In this document: positions 31,936 to 39,634 of the stretch, in pieces | How the letters are laid out: each line of letters opens with the position of its first letter | Numbering within the stretch: the stretch's first letter is position 1 | From: Muribaculaceae bacterium | Lineage (GTDB): Bacteria; Bacteroidota; Bacteroidia; Bacteroidales; Muribaculaceae | Length of the DNA stretch: 64,000 nt | Assembly (NCBI GenBank): GCA_022510405.1 | Contig: JAFLTP010000004.1 | Coordinates: forward strand, 1-64,000 | Direction of reading: 5' to 3' | The notes under the pieces: generated by a model | Told to the model about the DNA's origin: nothing | The model's database searches: none | The model's input: only the letters and a program-made list of their open reading frames with translations | Translations under genes and position numbers: made by a program

Positions 31936-32007
31936 GTCTCCATAGTTCAATGGATAGAATATCGGATTCCGGTTCCGACGATTACGGTTCGACTCCGTAT
32001 GGAGATA
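31936..32007 (+). tRNA. tRNA-Arg(CCG)
   Basis: Cloverleaf: GTCTCCA...TGGAGAT acceptor, TCGGA-TTCCGGT-TCCGA anticodon arm, GGTTCGA T loop. Confidence 0.9.
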
Positions 32008-32348
32008 CCTCTAAATCGCTATATCTTGCTGTTACTCAGCATCATATAGCGATTCTCTTTTTCTCCTTCTGGCATCTTTCTGGCAAAATTTCCGATTCAG
32101 CTATTTGCGTAATGATTTCAGCTGCAATATAGCCATTTCCCATGACATACAAAAATGGACAAATTGGATGAATAAATCTCCTGCCATTTAATGTAAGGAA
32201 CATAATTTTGAGGGAGGTCAAACTGAAAATTCTTACCAACATATTTATGATTACGTAGCAAGACACGTAACTTTTGAACTCATCGATTGTGAACCATTCA
32301 CTCCAATTAAACAATTCACCGACTGTAACATTTCTTTTGAAACAAGAT

Positions 32349-32552
32349 TCAAATAAACATTAATAATTTTGAATCAAAAAATCTACTTTGTATGTCTCTG
32401 AATACTTCATCAAGTGGTTTGGTATTATAATACTTTATAGCTTCTTCAACAGTTTTAAAATCTGGAACCGGCTTGTTCTTTTCTATTTCCCACTGTTGGG
32501 CTGAATAAGCATTATGTTGGTCAATCAAATCACAAAATTCTTTATCAGACAT
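32349..32552 (-). CDS. Small hypothetical protein (67 aa)
   Basis: MSDKEFCDLIDQHNAYSAQQWEIEKNKPVPDFKTVEEAIKYYN; protein-like; frame is open further upstream without ATG. Confidence 0.5.
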   Translation of the reverse strand: MSDKEFCDLIDQHNAYSAQQWEIEKNKPVPDFKTVEEAIKYYNTKPLDEVFRDIQSRFFDSKLLMFI

Positions 32553-32617
32553 TTTTTCAATGTCATCTTGTGTATATCTTCGTAAGGGGTTTGAGGTATA
32601 ATAAAATAGTAGGTTCT

Positions 32618-32788
32618 TTAAAATCCTAAGTCTTCTCCATATAGACGCCGATATTGTGAAGACCTGTCAAGTCTTGACTCCATTGTTCTTCGATATCGTT
32701 CTTCTTCATATTCCTCCCTTTCACTCTCATCAAGATCTTCGAGAAACTCCTCAAATTCCTCATCAGTCATTTCTTCTAAATCTTTCAT
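32618..32788 (-). CDS. Acidic small protein (56 aa, below ORF-track cutoff)
   Basis: MKDLEEMTDEEFEEFLEDLDESEREEYEEERYRRTMESRLDRSSQYRRLYGEDLGF. Confidence 0.5.
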   Translation of the reverse strand: MKDLEEMTDEEFEEFLEDLDESEREEYEEERYRRTMESRLDRSSQYRRLYGEDLGF

Positions 32789-32901
32789 AACTATTTTAAT
32801 TTTAGATTTGTCTTAGGATTATCTGTTATCCTTTTAAAAACTACTAAAATTTTTATTAGTCTCTTCCGATGTTATCGGTCGAAAATCAATAATATGATGT
32901 A

Positions 32902-32979
32902 CTACAGGAGTTGCAACAGTGCACTCACAACAAAAATAGCGCCAGCAATCAACAAAATAATTCCAATACAGAATATCAT
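32902..32979 (-). CDS. 25-aa single-TM microprotein (candidate)
   Basis: MIFCIGIILLIAGAIFVVSALLQLL; TAGTTTTG (TAnnTTTG) promoter box at 33011-33018 on minus strand. Confidence 0.45.
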   Translation of the reverse strand: MIFCIGIILLIAGAIFVVSALLQLL

Positions 32980-33130
32980 AGTTTTTATTGGTTAGAGTTA
33001 ATATTTACCACAAAACTATAATGTATCCACCTGCCTTCCAAGAGAATGTTAGTCCATTCCGTTCATACTGAAAAAAGTCCCGGTGAAATTACTCCCTGGG
33101 ACTTACTAATCTTACTAATTATAGTATAGA

Positions 33131-33367
33131 TCAATATAATATCCTTGGCCCATTTGGATTCATAGGCTTTTTGGGTAATTCGTTTTCCGGGACAATTTTA
33201 CCCCTGCAAGCACAAACAGTAGGAACTTTACCTTTACATTCCTCACAATATGCACCATAGTATGTATTACATTTAATGCATCAATACTGAAAATCACAGG
33301 GCGTATAACTCCAATAAATTAATTACTGCTCGCACTCATTACTTTGTGTCTTTTGAGATACTATCAT
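33131..33367 (-). pseudogene. Cys-rich zinc-ribbon-like small protein with two in-frame stops
   Basis: MIVSQKTQSNECEQ*LIYWSYTPCDFQY*CIKCNTYYGAYCEECKGKVPTVCACRGKIVPENELPKKPMNPNGPRILY. Confidence 0.5.
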
Positions 33368-33368
33368 T

Positions 33369-33545
33369 TTAATCTTCTTTTTCCAATAATGCAGTAATAA
33401 ACATATTTCGTTCCGATGAAGCGTTTCGCATAGTAATTTGAGTATCTACCTGTTTAATAGTCCATCCGTTCTCCAAATCATTCTGTAGCTCTCCTCTTTC
33501 ACATTCATAGGAACCAACTCTTCCAACGTGGGGTTCTATTCCCAC
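33369..33545 (-). CDS. Small ORF, GTG start (58 aa, candidate)
   Basis: VGIEPHVGRVGSYECERGELQNDLENGWTIKQVDTQITMRNASSERNMFITALLEKED; stop lies 1 nt from next ATG. Confidence 0.4.
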   Translation of the reverse strand: MGIEPHVGRVGSYECERGELQNDLENGWTIKQVDTQITMRNASSERNMFITALLEKED

Positions 33546-33573
33546 ACAGAAAGTTACTATTTTCTGTTTCTTT

Positions 33574-34161
33574 TTACTTCTCCTTTCTTCGTTTTATGGG
33601 GCGTATGGAAGCTCCCTCATATTTTTTTAGATAATAAAAATTCATTCCATGTTCTCCAATCCAAAAACAGTCTCCATATTTATCTACTGAACCGGCATAC
33701 GGCGTACCTACCCAATAATAGCCATATTGATTGTCATATACTACATAATCATCGTTTATTTCACCACCAAAAGGCAGGAATATGGAATTTCCATTTTTCC
33801 CATTAGCTTTCATTCCTAACTTTCCATTTTCAAGTTCTATTAAGATACATTCACAGTTTTCTGCTAATTCTTGAAAATCTGCAAAAGTTGGAGTAGAAAG
33901 TTCGGAATCATGATGAGTGGCTGCATCATAATTAGGAAGGTTCCCAAAACTTTTAAATCCTAAATCTTCTGGCCATAAACCATAAGTTATGGAATTTGAA
34001 GCATTATATCTGGTTTTGGCCTTTATTTCACCCCATGCATAATAATCTCCTTTTTCCCAAGGTTCTTTGGCTCCTAAATTACAAGTTGCCCATAAAGTGC
34101 CACTAGGAAGACCCAAATCAACTAATTCTCTTTTCCCTTCGTTCATAGCTATAAAAAACAT
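33574..34161 (-). CDS. FISUMP/FGE-like C-type-lectin-fold domain protein
   Basis: VDLGLPSGTLWATCNLGAKEPWEKGDYYAWGE. Confidence 0.75.
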   Translation of the reverse strand: MFFIAMNEGKRELVDLGLPSGTLWATCNLGAKEPWEKGDYYAWGEIKAKTRYNASNSITYGLWPEDLGFKSFGNLPNYDAATHHDSELSTPTFADFQELAENCECILIELENGKLGMKANGKNGNSIFLPFGGEINDDYVVYDNQYGYYWVGTPYAGSVDKYGDCFWIGEHGMNFYYLKKYEGASIRPIKRRKEK

Positions 34162-34164
34162 TTT

Positions 34165-34462
34165 CCGGACAGACCCTTGATTCCGGCGGGTTTATAAAAG
34201 AAAAGCGCAGGGTCAAGCTTCTTGCTCGTCCTGTGGTCGAAGGCTCTGACATGCCCACCAATGTGAGACGAGCAACGAGCAGAGCCTACGTTGCATGTAA
34301 AACACCGGTCTGAACCCGGCATTACATTACATACCCGAGGCGCTGCATGTACTTCATCCCTCCATTGGTTATTGAATTGCCAGATTCTCGACCGAAGGAC
34401 CAACGTCTGCAACGCTTTTACTATGTCAATGGTAACAACAAAGTTACCACTTTACAAAGATA
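34165..34462 (-). ncRNA. Structured GC-rich element / 5' leader candidate with minus-strand promoter
   Basis: TATCTTTG box (34455-34462 minus); stems TTGCTCGTC/GACGAGCAA and GGCTCTG/CAGAGCC in crossing order; GGTAAC-GTTACC hairpin near predicted 5' end. Confidence 0.4.
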
Positions 34463-34508
34463 GGGCATTTTTTTTGAAAATTCAGTTATCTTCATGTTGA
34501 AATGTTTT

Positions 34509-35144
34509 TTACAGCACTTTGATATCCGAAATTGTCATGGCTGACTGAGTGTTCCAGTCCTGTGCTTCTATACGTGGCCATTTGGCATACCATGCATATT
34601 CACAGTTGCCCAGTAAGAAAAGACTCCAGTCTTCAAAATCTGAACATTCAAAAGAATAGCAGGCAAGATATCCTTTACCCATTGAAATCCATGAATCTTC
34701 CCATTTCCCATTTAGTTCCACAATCTGATTTCCGGTGGTATCCGGATGTTCATATACAAAATAATAGTCACCGTATCTTAGGAACAAGTCTTGTCTCGTG
34801 CCTTTGAAGCGACCGTTCTTATCCACCGTAATTTGAAGGGTAAATTTATGAACTGGGCGGTCAACATAATTTTCGGTTTCCCGGTCAAATTCTTTTTTAT
34901 AGTATTCTTTGTAAGCCTTGAAAGAGAAGGGTGGATGGTAAATCAAGTTACCATACTCGTCTTTAGATGGATTGGATTGCTCCGGTTCCGGTTCAGGTTC
35001 AACCTTGGTAGACTCAACCTCCTCATATTGGAATTCATTCATACTTTCTTCTTGTGTTTCTTCTTTTTCTTGTGTCTTTGCACTACTGCAGGCCATACTT
35101 ACAAAAGCCATTGCTGCTATTCCAAAATAATTTAATAGTTTCAT
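34509..35144 (-). CDS. Hypothetical lipoprotein
   Basis: MKLLNYFGIAAMAFVSMACSS lipobox; EPEPEPEQ linker. Confidence 0.75.
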   Translation of the reverse strand: MKLLNYFGIAAMAFVSMACSSAKTQEKEETQEESMNEFQYEEVESTKVEPEPEPEQSNPSKDEYGNLIYHPPFSFKAYKEYYKKEFDRETENYVDRPVHKFTLQITVDKNGRFKGTRQDLFLRYGDYYFVYEHPDTTGNQIVELNGKWEDSWISMGKGYLACYSFECSDFEDWSLFLLGNCEYAWYAKWPRIEAQDWNTQSAMTISDIKVL

Positions 35145-35184
35145 GTTTGTTCGATTTGAGTGTTTGTTATTTCTTGTTTGAATT

Positions 35185-35781
35185 TTAATTTTTCAGTCTT
35201 ATATCTCCGTTAACTATGTCTTTGATTTTAGAAACAGTTATCTCACACATCTCTTTAATGGTTTTTCCGATACAATCTTCTGTATGAAACAAAACCATAT
35301 CAGGTTCTCTTTTCCCGGGTAAATAGTTTGACCGAGATTCCCAATCTGAGAGATATGTCTTCAATCTCTGAAACTCATTTGTATCTTTTGGTAATATCCG
35401 AGTTTCTAAAGCTGGCATCTTACGTATCATAATTTCTATCTCAACTTCCAATCCCGTGGGAAAAATGATACGGACGGTTGGAGGTATACTGAAAGCAAAA
35501 GAGATGTCTATTATAATTGGGCGATTTCTTTCACTCCTAAGTAGACGTGATACAGCCAGACGGGTTTCACAAATCATCAACTTCTCTTTCTCGATATCAT
35601 CCTTCAATACTTTTAAAAGAAGAGAGCGGAAATATTTCTTCAACCGTGCAGATTCTTTTTCATTCTCTTGCCGTCTCTTCTGCTGAATCACATAAAATTC
35701 AGGAGGTGTCAATGCAATCAGTTCTTCGGTATTCATTTGATTTTGTTTTATGTCGGCAAAGATAAATGCACCCTTAGACAA
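35185..35781 (-). CDS. Hypothetical protein
   Basis: 198 aa ORF with ordinary composition. Confidence 0.55.
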   Translation of the reverse strand: MSKGAFIFADIKQNQMNTEELIALTPPEFYVIQQKRRQENEKESARLKKYFRSLLLKVLKDDIEKEKLMICETRLAVSRLLRSERNRPIIIDISFAFSIPPTVRIIFPTGLEVEIEIMIRKMPALETRILPKDTNEFQRLKTYLSDWESRSNYLPGKREPDMVLFHTEDCIGKTIKEMCEITVSKIKDIVNGDIRLKN

Positions 35782-35837
35782 ACCAAAGAACTTACTTGTT
35801 CATATTGTTCATTTTAACTAACCCTATCCCATTTGGG

Positions 35838-35876
35838 TTATTCCTAAATAGTTATTAAATTTGCATTGCAAAAACA
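35838..35876. repeat. 39-bp dispersed repeat, copy 1
   Basis: ttattcctaaatagttattaaatttgcattgcaaaaaca (37/39 identical to copy 2). Confidence 0.9.
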
Positions 35877-36029
35877 ATAGGATTTTTGACCTTTTCTAAT
35901 TCAAATATCCCACTTAGGACTAAATCTATTTAAATCCAATTTAAATCCTTTTTAATAAAGCTAAATTTTTCCGATTAGAATTACTTCAAAGTATAAGTTT
36001 TTGTATTAAATTTGTGAATCAATGGTTTT

Positions 36030-36335
36030 ATGTTCATGTCATCCATAGAAAAGATAAGGAATGTAGTGCAAGATTATTTTATAACCCAACCTGTAAAAAG
36101 AGCTTGGGTATTTGGTTCTTATGCACGTGGAGAAGAGACACCGGAATCAGATATAGACATTCTTATTGATTATGGAGAAGGTAAGAAACCCAGTCTTTTC
36201 ACAATATCCGGGATTAAGATTAAACTAGAAGAACTATTTAATACGAAGGTGGATTTAGTGCCGGAAGATTGTTTATATGAAAACATTCGGCAATTTGTTG
36301 ATAGGGATAAAATCTTGATATATGAGAGAATATGA
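36030..36335 (+). CDS. MNT-type nucleotidyltransferase (MntA-like antitoxin)
   Basis: VFGSYARGEETPESDIDILIDYGEG: GSYARGE...SDIDxLxD. Confidence 0.9.
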   Translation: MFMSSIEKIRNVVQDYFITQPVKRAWVFGSYARGEETPESDIDILIDYGEGKKPSLFTISGIKIKLEELFNTKVDLVPEDCLYENIRQFVDRDKILIYERI

Positions 36336-36672
36336 AAAAGACCCTATGAGGTTGAAACATATTTTAGAATCTATTGACAATCTTCTTGAATCTTATTCAC
36401 AAATAGATTTCAATATCATGAGTAATAAAGATATCCGTTATTTCGGAATAGTAAAATTGTTGGAAATAATAGGAGAGGCTTCTTATATGCTCACAAATGA
36501 ATTCAAAGATAGACATCCGGAAACACCCTGGAGACAAATCATTGATATGAGGCATATATTGGTTCATGGTTATTATAAAATGGATAAGGCATACATTCAA
36601 TCAACCATTGAGGAAGATTTAAAGCCTTTGCGTTCACAAATTGAATCTTATCTAAAAGAATACGAATATTAA
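36322..36672 (+). CDS. HEPN-domain (HepT-like) protein
   Basis: DMRHILVHGYYKMD: RxxxxH(Y) HEPN motif; overlaps MNT gene. Confidence 0.9.
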   Translation: MREYEKDPMRLKHILESIDNLLESYSQIDFNIMSNKDIRYFGIVKLLEIIGEASYMLTNEFKDRHPETPWRQIIDMRHILVHGYYKMDKAYIQSTIEEDLKPLRSQIESYLKEYEY

Positions 36673-37972
36673 TAATTCAGATTTCCTAAAGCCGAGTGGT
36701 TACGATGAAGGATCGGTTGACTCTAACTCCGAAGTATTCGCGGATAAAAAGCCGATAGAGACTACCGGAACCACATGTTATGCTTTCTCAGCGAGATTTG
36801 AGAACCTTCATGTCTTTGTTAAGCAACTGAAACCTGAATTTCGTTCTAATCCTAAGTTTCGGGAAGCGTTCAGGAAGGAATATGAAATTGGATTTCCTTT
36901 AAATCACTCTTCACTGCCCCGATACATCCGTTTCCTGAATGGCGATACGATTATCATTGAATTTGTAGATGGGAGAACTTTACATGACCTAATAAAGACC
37001 AATGACCCTTGGATACATGAGGATTCCAATATCGAGACTATGGTAGGTCAGTTGCTCAATGTGATGGATTATCTCCATCGTAAAAATATCCTGCATTGCG
37101 ACATCAAGACTGACAACATCATGATTACGAACGAAACCCGTAATATGATGCTGATAGATTTCGATAAGGCTTTCACTGCAAGTCAAGATTTAACACCCGG
37201 TACCCCGTTGAATTTTGGTTCGGAGGATGAAAATCTAACCAAAAGGCAGATGGATATCCGGGGTGTCAGAAACATCATAGAAAAGCTATTGCAATATGTT
37301 GATTCGGACATTTTGAAGGAGAAAATGGAAAGGGTTATTGCAAAGGCTGGTTCTCAGGATGTGACGATACCCGAACTATTTGAAATTTGGAAACAACCTA
37401 TTCTTAAACAAAATGAGGAAAAGGAAAATTTAAAAAGAAACTCTTTTGGAAGGTGGATTGGAGGTCTTATTTTAATTGCCATGTTTGTTATCATTTGGTT
37501 ATATCTTCCTAAAAAAGGGCCGGAAGTCAACCAACCAGAAAATTCCATTGATACTGAAATTAATGTAATAACCGTTCCAGGGGAAGAAAAGGAGATTTAT
37601 AACATAGAAGACAGAAAAAACAAAGAAGACAGAAAAGAGGAAAAGAAACCTGCAACTCCGGATTGGGAATCCTTATTGGCAAATGACGTAGGTCCAATGA
37701 ACCGATTGTTGGATACAATCTCAGCTGAAGTTGAGGCGAAAAATATAAATCCGGATAGCGTGTTTTATATTGTTTTAAAAATCAGCGATGAAATGAATAC
37801 ATTCAATAAAGAAGTGGTTGACAAGTATTCTTCCCAATTTCCTTCAATGAGCAGGGACAAAATACTTTTTGCTATTTATGATACCGACATTGTAAAGTCA
37901 ATGAGTCTAAAACGTGACAAAATTTTGGAATGTCTTATTGAGATACAAGAGACAAGTTATAAACCGGATTAG
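36668..37972 (+). CDS. Membrane-anchored protein kinase-like protein, no canonical start codon in frame
   Basis: Open frame from 36656; FVKQLK, HCDIKTDNIMI, LIDFDKAF kinase motifs, TM LILIAMFVIIWLYL; first ATG only at 37040, inside the kinase domain. Confidence 0.65.
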   Translation: MNNSDFLKPSGYDEGSVDSNSEVFADKKPIETTGTTCYAFSARFENLHVFVKQLKPEFRSNPKFREAFRKEYEIGFPLNHSSLPRYIRFLNGDTIIIEFVDGRTLHDLIKTNDPWIHEDSNIETMVGQLLNVMDYLHRKNILHCDIKTDNIMITNETRNMMLIDFDKAFTASQDLTPGTPLNFGSEDENLTKRQMDIRGVRNIIEKLLQYVDSDILKEKMERVIAKAGSQDVTIPELFEIWKQPILKQNEEKENLKRNSFGRWIGGLILIAMFVIIWLYLPKKGPEVNQPENSIDTEINVITVPGEEKEIYNIEDRKNKEDRKEEKKPATPDWESLLANDVGPMNRLLDTISAEVEAKNINPDSVFYIVLKISDEMNTFNKEVVDKYSSQFPSMSRDKILFAIYDTDIVKSMSLKRDKILECLIEIQETSYKPD

Positions 37973-37975
37973 CAA

Positions 37976-38524
37976 TCAAGACAAAACTTCTATAGATGTC
38001 AATCCGCCGTTTTTGGCTGCCTCATATGCTCCAAGATTCTTACCATCCCTTACAACCTCCGACATATACAAAGGGAATCCTTTCTCCATGTGTGTTATCT
38101 TTACGATGTCCCCTGCAAGCAGGTTACGGCTGTTCTCAACGCTCTCAATGATAAAACGGGAATCGCCCACATATTTCAATGAGAAAAGACGATTGGGTAG
38201 ATAAGTGATTTCAACAAGATTACCGATATTCAAAGTGTCGGTTTCAATAGTATCTCTTTCATCAAAATCTGATATTACCACCTCATCGAGTTCCAAATCA
38301 AGTGCCAAAACACGATAATCCTTATAACCCAGAAATTCGGCTATAATATTTAGTGTGGATAGATGGGGAGTACGTCCGCAGTCACTTGTGAAACCAAGCA
38401 ATCGTTTTAGAGTTGTTTCCCCGATACCAATTTTACCTGCCAACCACTGGCAATCTGTAGTTGTTAGGTTCCTACCTTCGTTCTCTTTCTGTTCAATCTT
38501 GTCTATAATCTTCTTGTCAAGCAT
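37976..38524 (-). CDS. HTH-containing hypothetical protein
   Basis: WLAGKIGIGETTLKRLLGFTSDCGRTPHLSTLNIIAEFLGYKDYRVL. Confidence 0.65.
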   Translation of the reverse strand: MLDKKIIDKIEQKENEGRNLTTTDCQWLAGKIGIGETTLKRLLGFTSDCGRTPHLSTLNIIAEFLGYKDYRVLALDLELDEVVISDFDERDTIETDTLNIGNLVEITYLPNRLFSLKYVGDSRFIIESVENSRNLLAGDIVKITHMEKGFPLYMSEVVRDGKNLGAYEAAKNGGLTSIEVLS

Positions 38525-38539
38525 AAAATTTGTGTTTTA

Positions 38540-38767
38540 AGAAAGACATCACCGGAACCGGAACTATCTCCGCAACGTGACCGGAACGGTATCGGAGATG
38601 TCTATGAAGCAAAATTACATGATGGTTTACTGATATCCAAATATCCTATTCAAAGTGAACAATTTGAACTGAGGAACAAAATAAAAAATAGCTTGCCGTA
38701 TGCAATTCCTACCGGGTCATTGACCGGCAACCATGCTTCCAGGCAAGCCATTATCTACGGAGTATAG
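38540..38767 (+). pseudogene. VirE/BT4734-type primase-associated N-terminal fragment (tentative)
   Basis: Open frame RKTSPEPELSPQRDRNGIGDVYEAKLHDGLLISKYPIQSEQFELRNKIKNSLPYAIPTGSLTGNHASRQAIIYGV* with no start. Confidence 0.35.
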
Positions 38768-39079
38768 GAGTTTAACCCGTCTGTTAAGGTAGCCGTGGGT
38801 TTCTTTTTACATCACGATATGAATTATTCCTCCTTCCCAAACAAATGTCTGCCGATTCCGGAAATAACAAGCCTACACTTGGTCTTATTTGTTCATTACC
38901 AAAATGTCTCCTTCATGGATGCTCGCATCCTTCAAATTGGAAAATTATGAGTGACGAGCAAGAGAAATAGTTACAGGTAAGTGTGAGAATTTTGATATAC
39001 GGTGTGTCACAAATTCATTTTCATTTGTTTATATTTTATATAATATATATATTTGCATCATAATATATACAGATTGACT

Positions 39080-39379
39080 ATGGCAACTGCAGTAGTACGT
39101 AAACGAAAAATAATCGACCTCCCAGTAGAAACTTTTCAGAAACTCTCCTTAATGGCAGTAGCACAGGGAAAAAGTCTCAAAACTTATATAGAATCTGAGC
39201 TTATAGCCAAGGCTAACAACATATCAGTTGAAGTCAGAGAAAACCCATCCCCATCAAATGATGAATGGTTTAATAATCCTGAAAATCTTACCGAACTCGA
39301 CAAAGGAATTCAAGAGATGAAAGAAGGAAAAACAAAGGCTTACACCATGGCTGAAATCAAAAATATCCTCGGAGTATGA
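39080..39379 (+). CDS. Antitoxin-like protein
   Basis: MATAVVRKRKIIDLPVETFQKLSLMAVAQGKSLKTYIESEL; ATGA overlap with next ORF. Confidence 0.7.
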   Translation: MATAVVRKRKIIDLPVETFQKLSLMAVAQGKSLKTYIESELIAKANNISVEVRENPSPSNDEWFNNPENLTELDKGIQEMKEGKTKAYTMAEIKNILGV

Positions 39380-39429
39380 TTTACAGAGTGGAACTGACCG
39401 AAACTGTCTTATTCCTAAATAGTTATTAA
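39376..39429 (+). pseudogene. RelE/ParE-type toxin, truncated after about 11 codons
   Basis: ATGA overlap; MIYRVELTET.. then frame enters 39-bp repeat and stops. Confidence 0.6.
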
Positions 39430-39447
39430 ATTTGCCTTCCAAAAACA
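39409..39447. repeat. 39-bp dispersed repeat, copy 2
   Basis: ttattcctaaatagttattaaatttgccttccaaaaaca. Confidence 0.9.
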
Positions 39448-39468
39448 GTCGAATATTCGACCGTTTTT
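39441..39468. repeat. 28-bp near-perfect palindrome
   Basis: AAAAACaGTCGAATATTCGACcGTTTTT. Confidence 0.9.
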
Positions 39469-39634
39469 GTACTCAAAAAGAGTAAAAATACATCCTTTTT
39501 GATGTAAATGAAGGGGTTGGAAAAATTTTGTCATAGACTGAGTCAAGTTGGGGAATTCTCAGTTTTTTATAAAAACTTGAAGTAAGTGAAACTAAATTGA
39601 GGGGAAAACGTCATATCTATGAAAATTTTCAGAT

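Noticed and set aside
34149-34412. 87-aa minus-strand ORF as a protein
   Set aside because: Composition and strong stems suggest structured RNA/DNA rather than coding; no recognisable domain.
33574-34462. Diversity-generating retroelement (FISUMP/C-lectin target plus structured element)
   Set aside because: No reverse transcriptase and no template repeat matching the 3' end of the lectin-like gene in the window.
36688-36760. tRNA-like string gccgagtggttacgatgaaggatcggttgactctaactccgaag
   Set aside because: Lies inside the kinase reading frame and lacks a matching acceptor stem and T arm.
31936-39600. Integrative element integrated at tRNA-Arg
   Set aside because: No integrase and no duplicated tRNA 3' end found; kept only as a decayed island.
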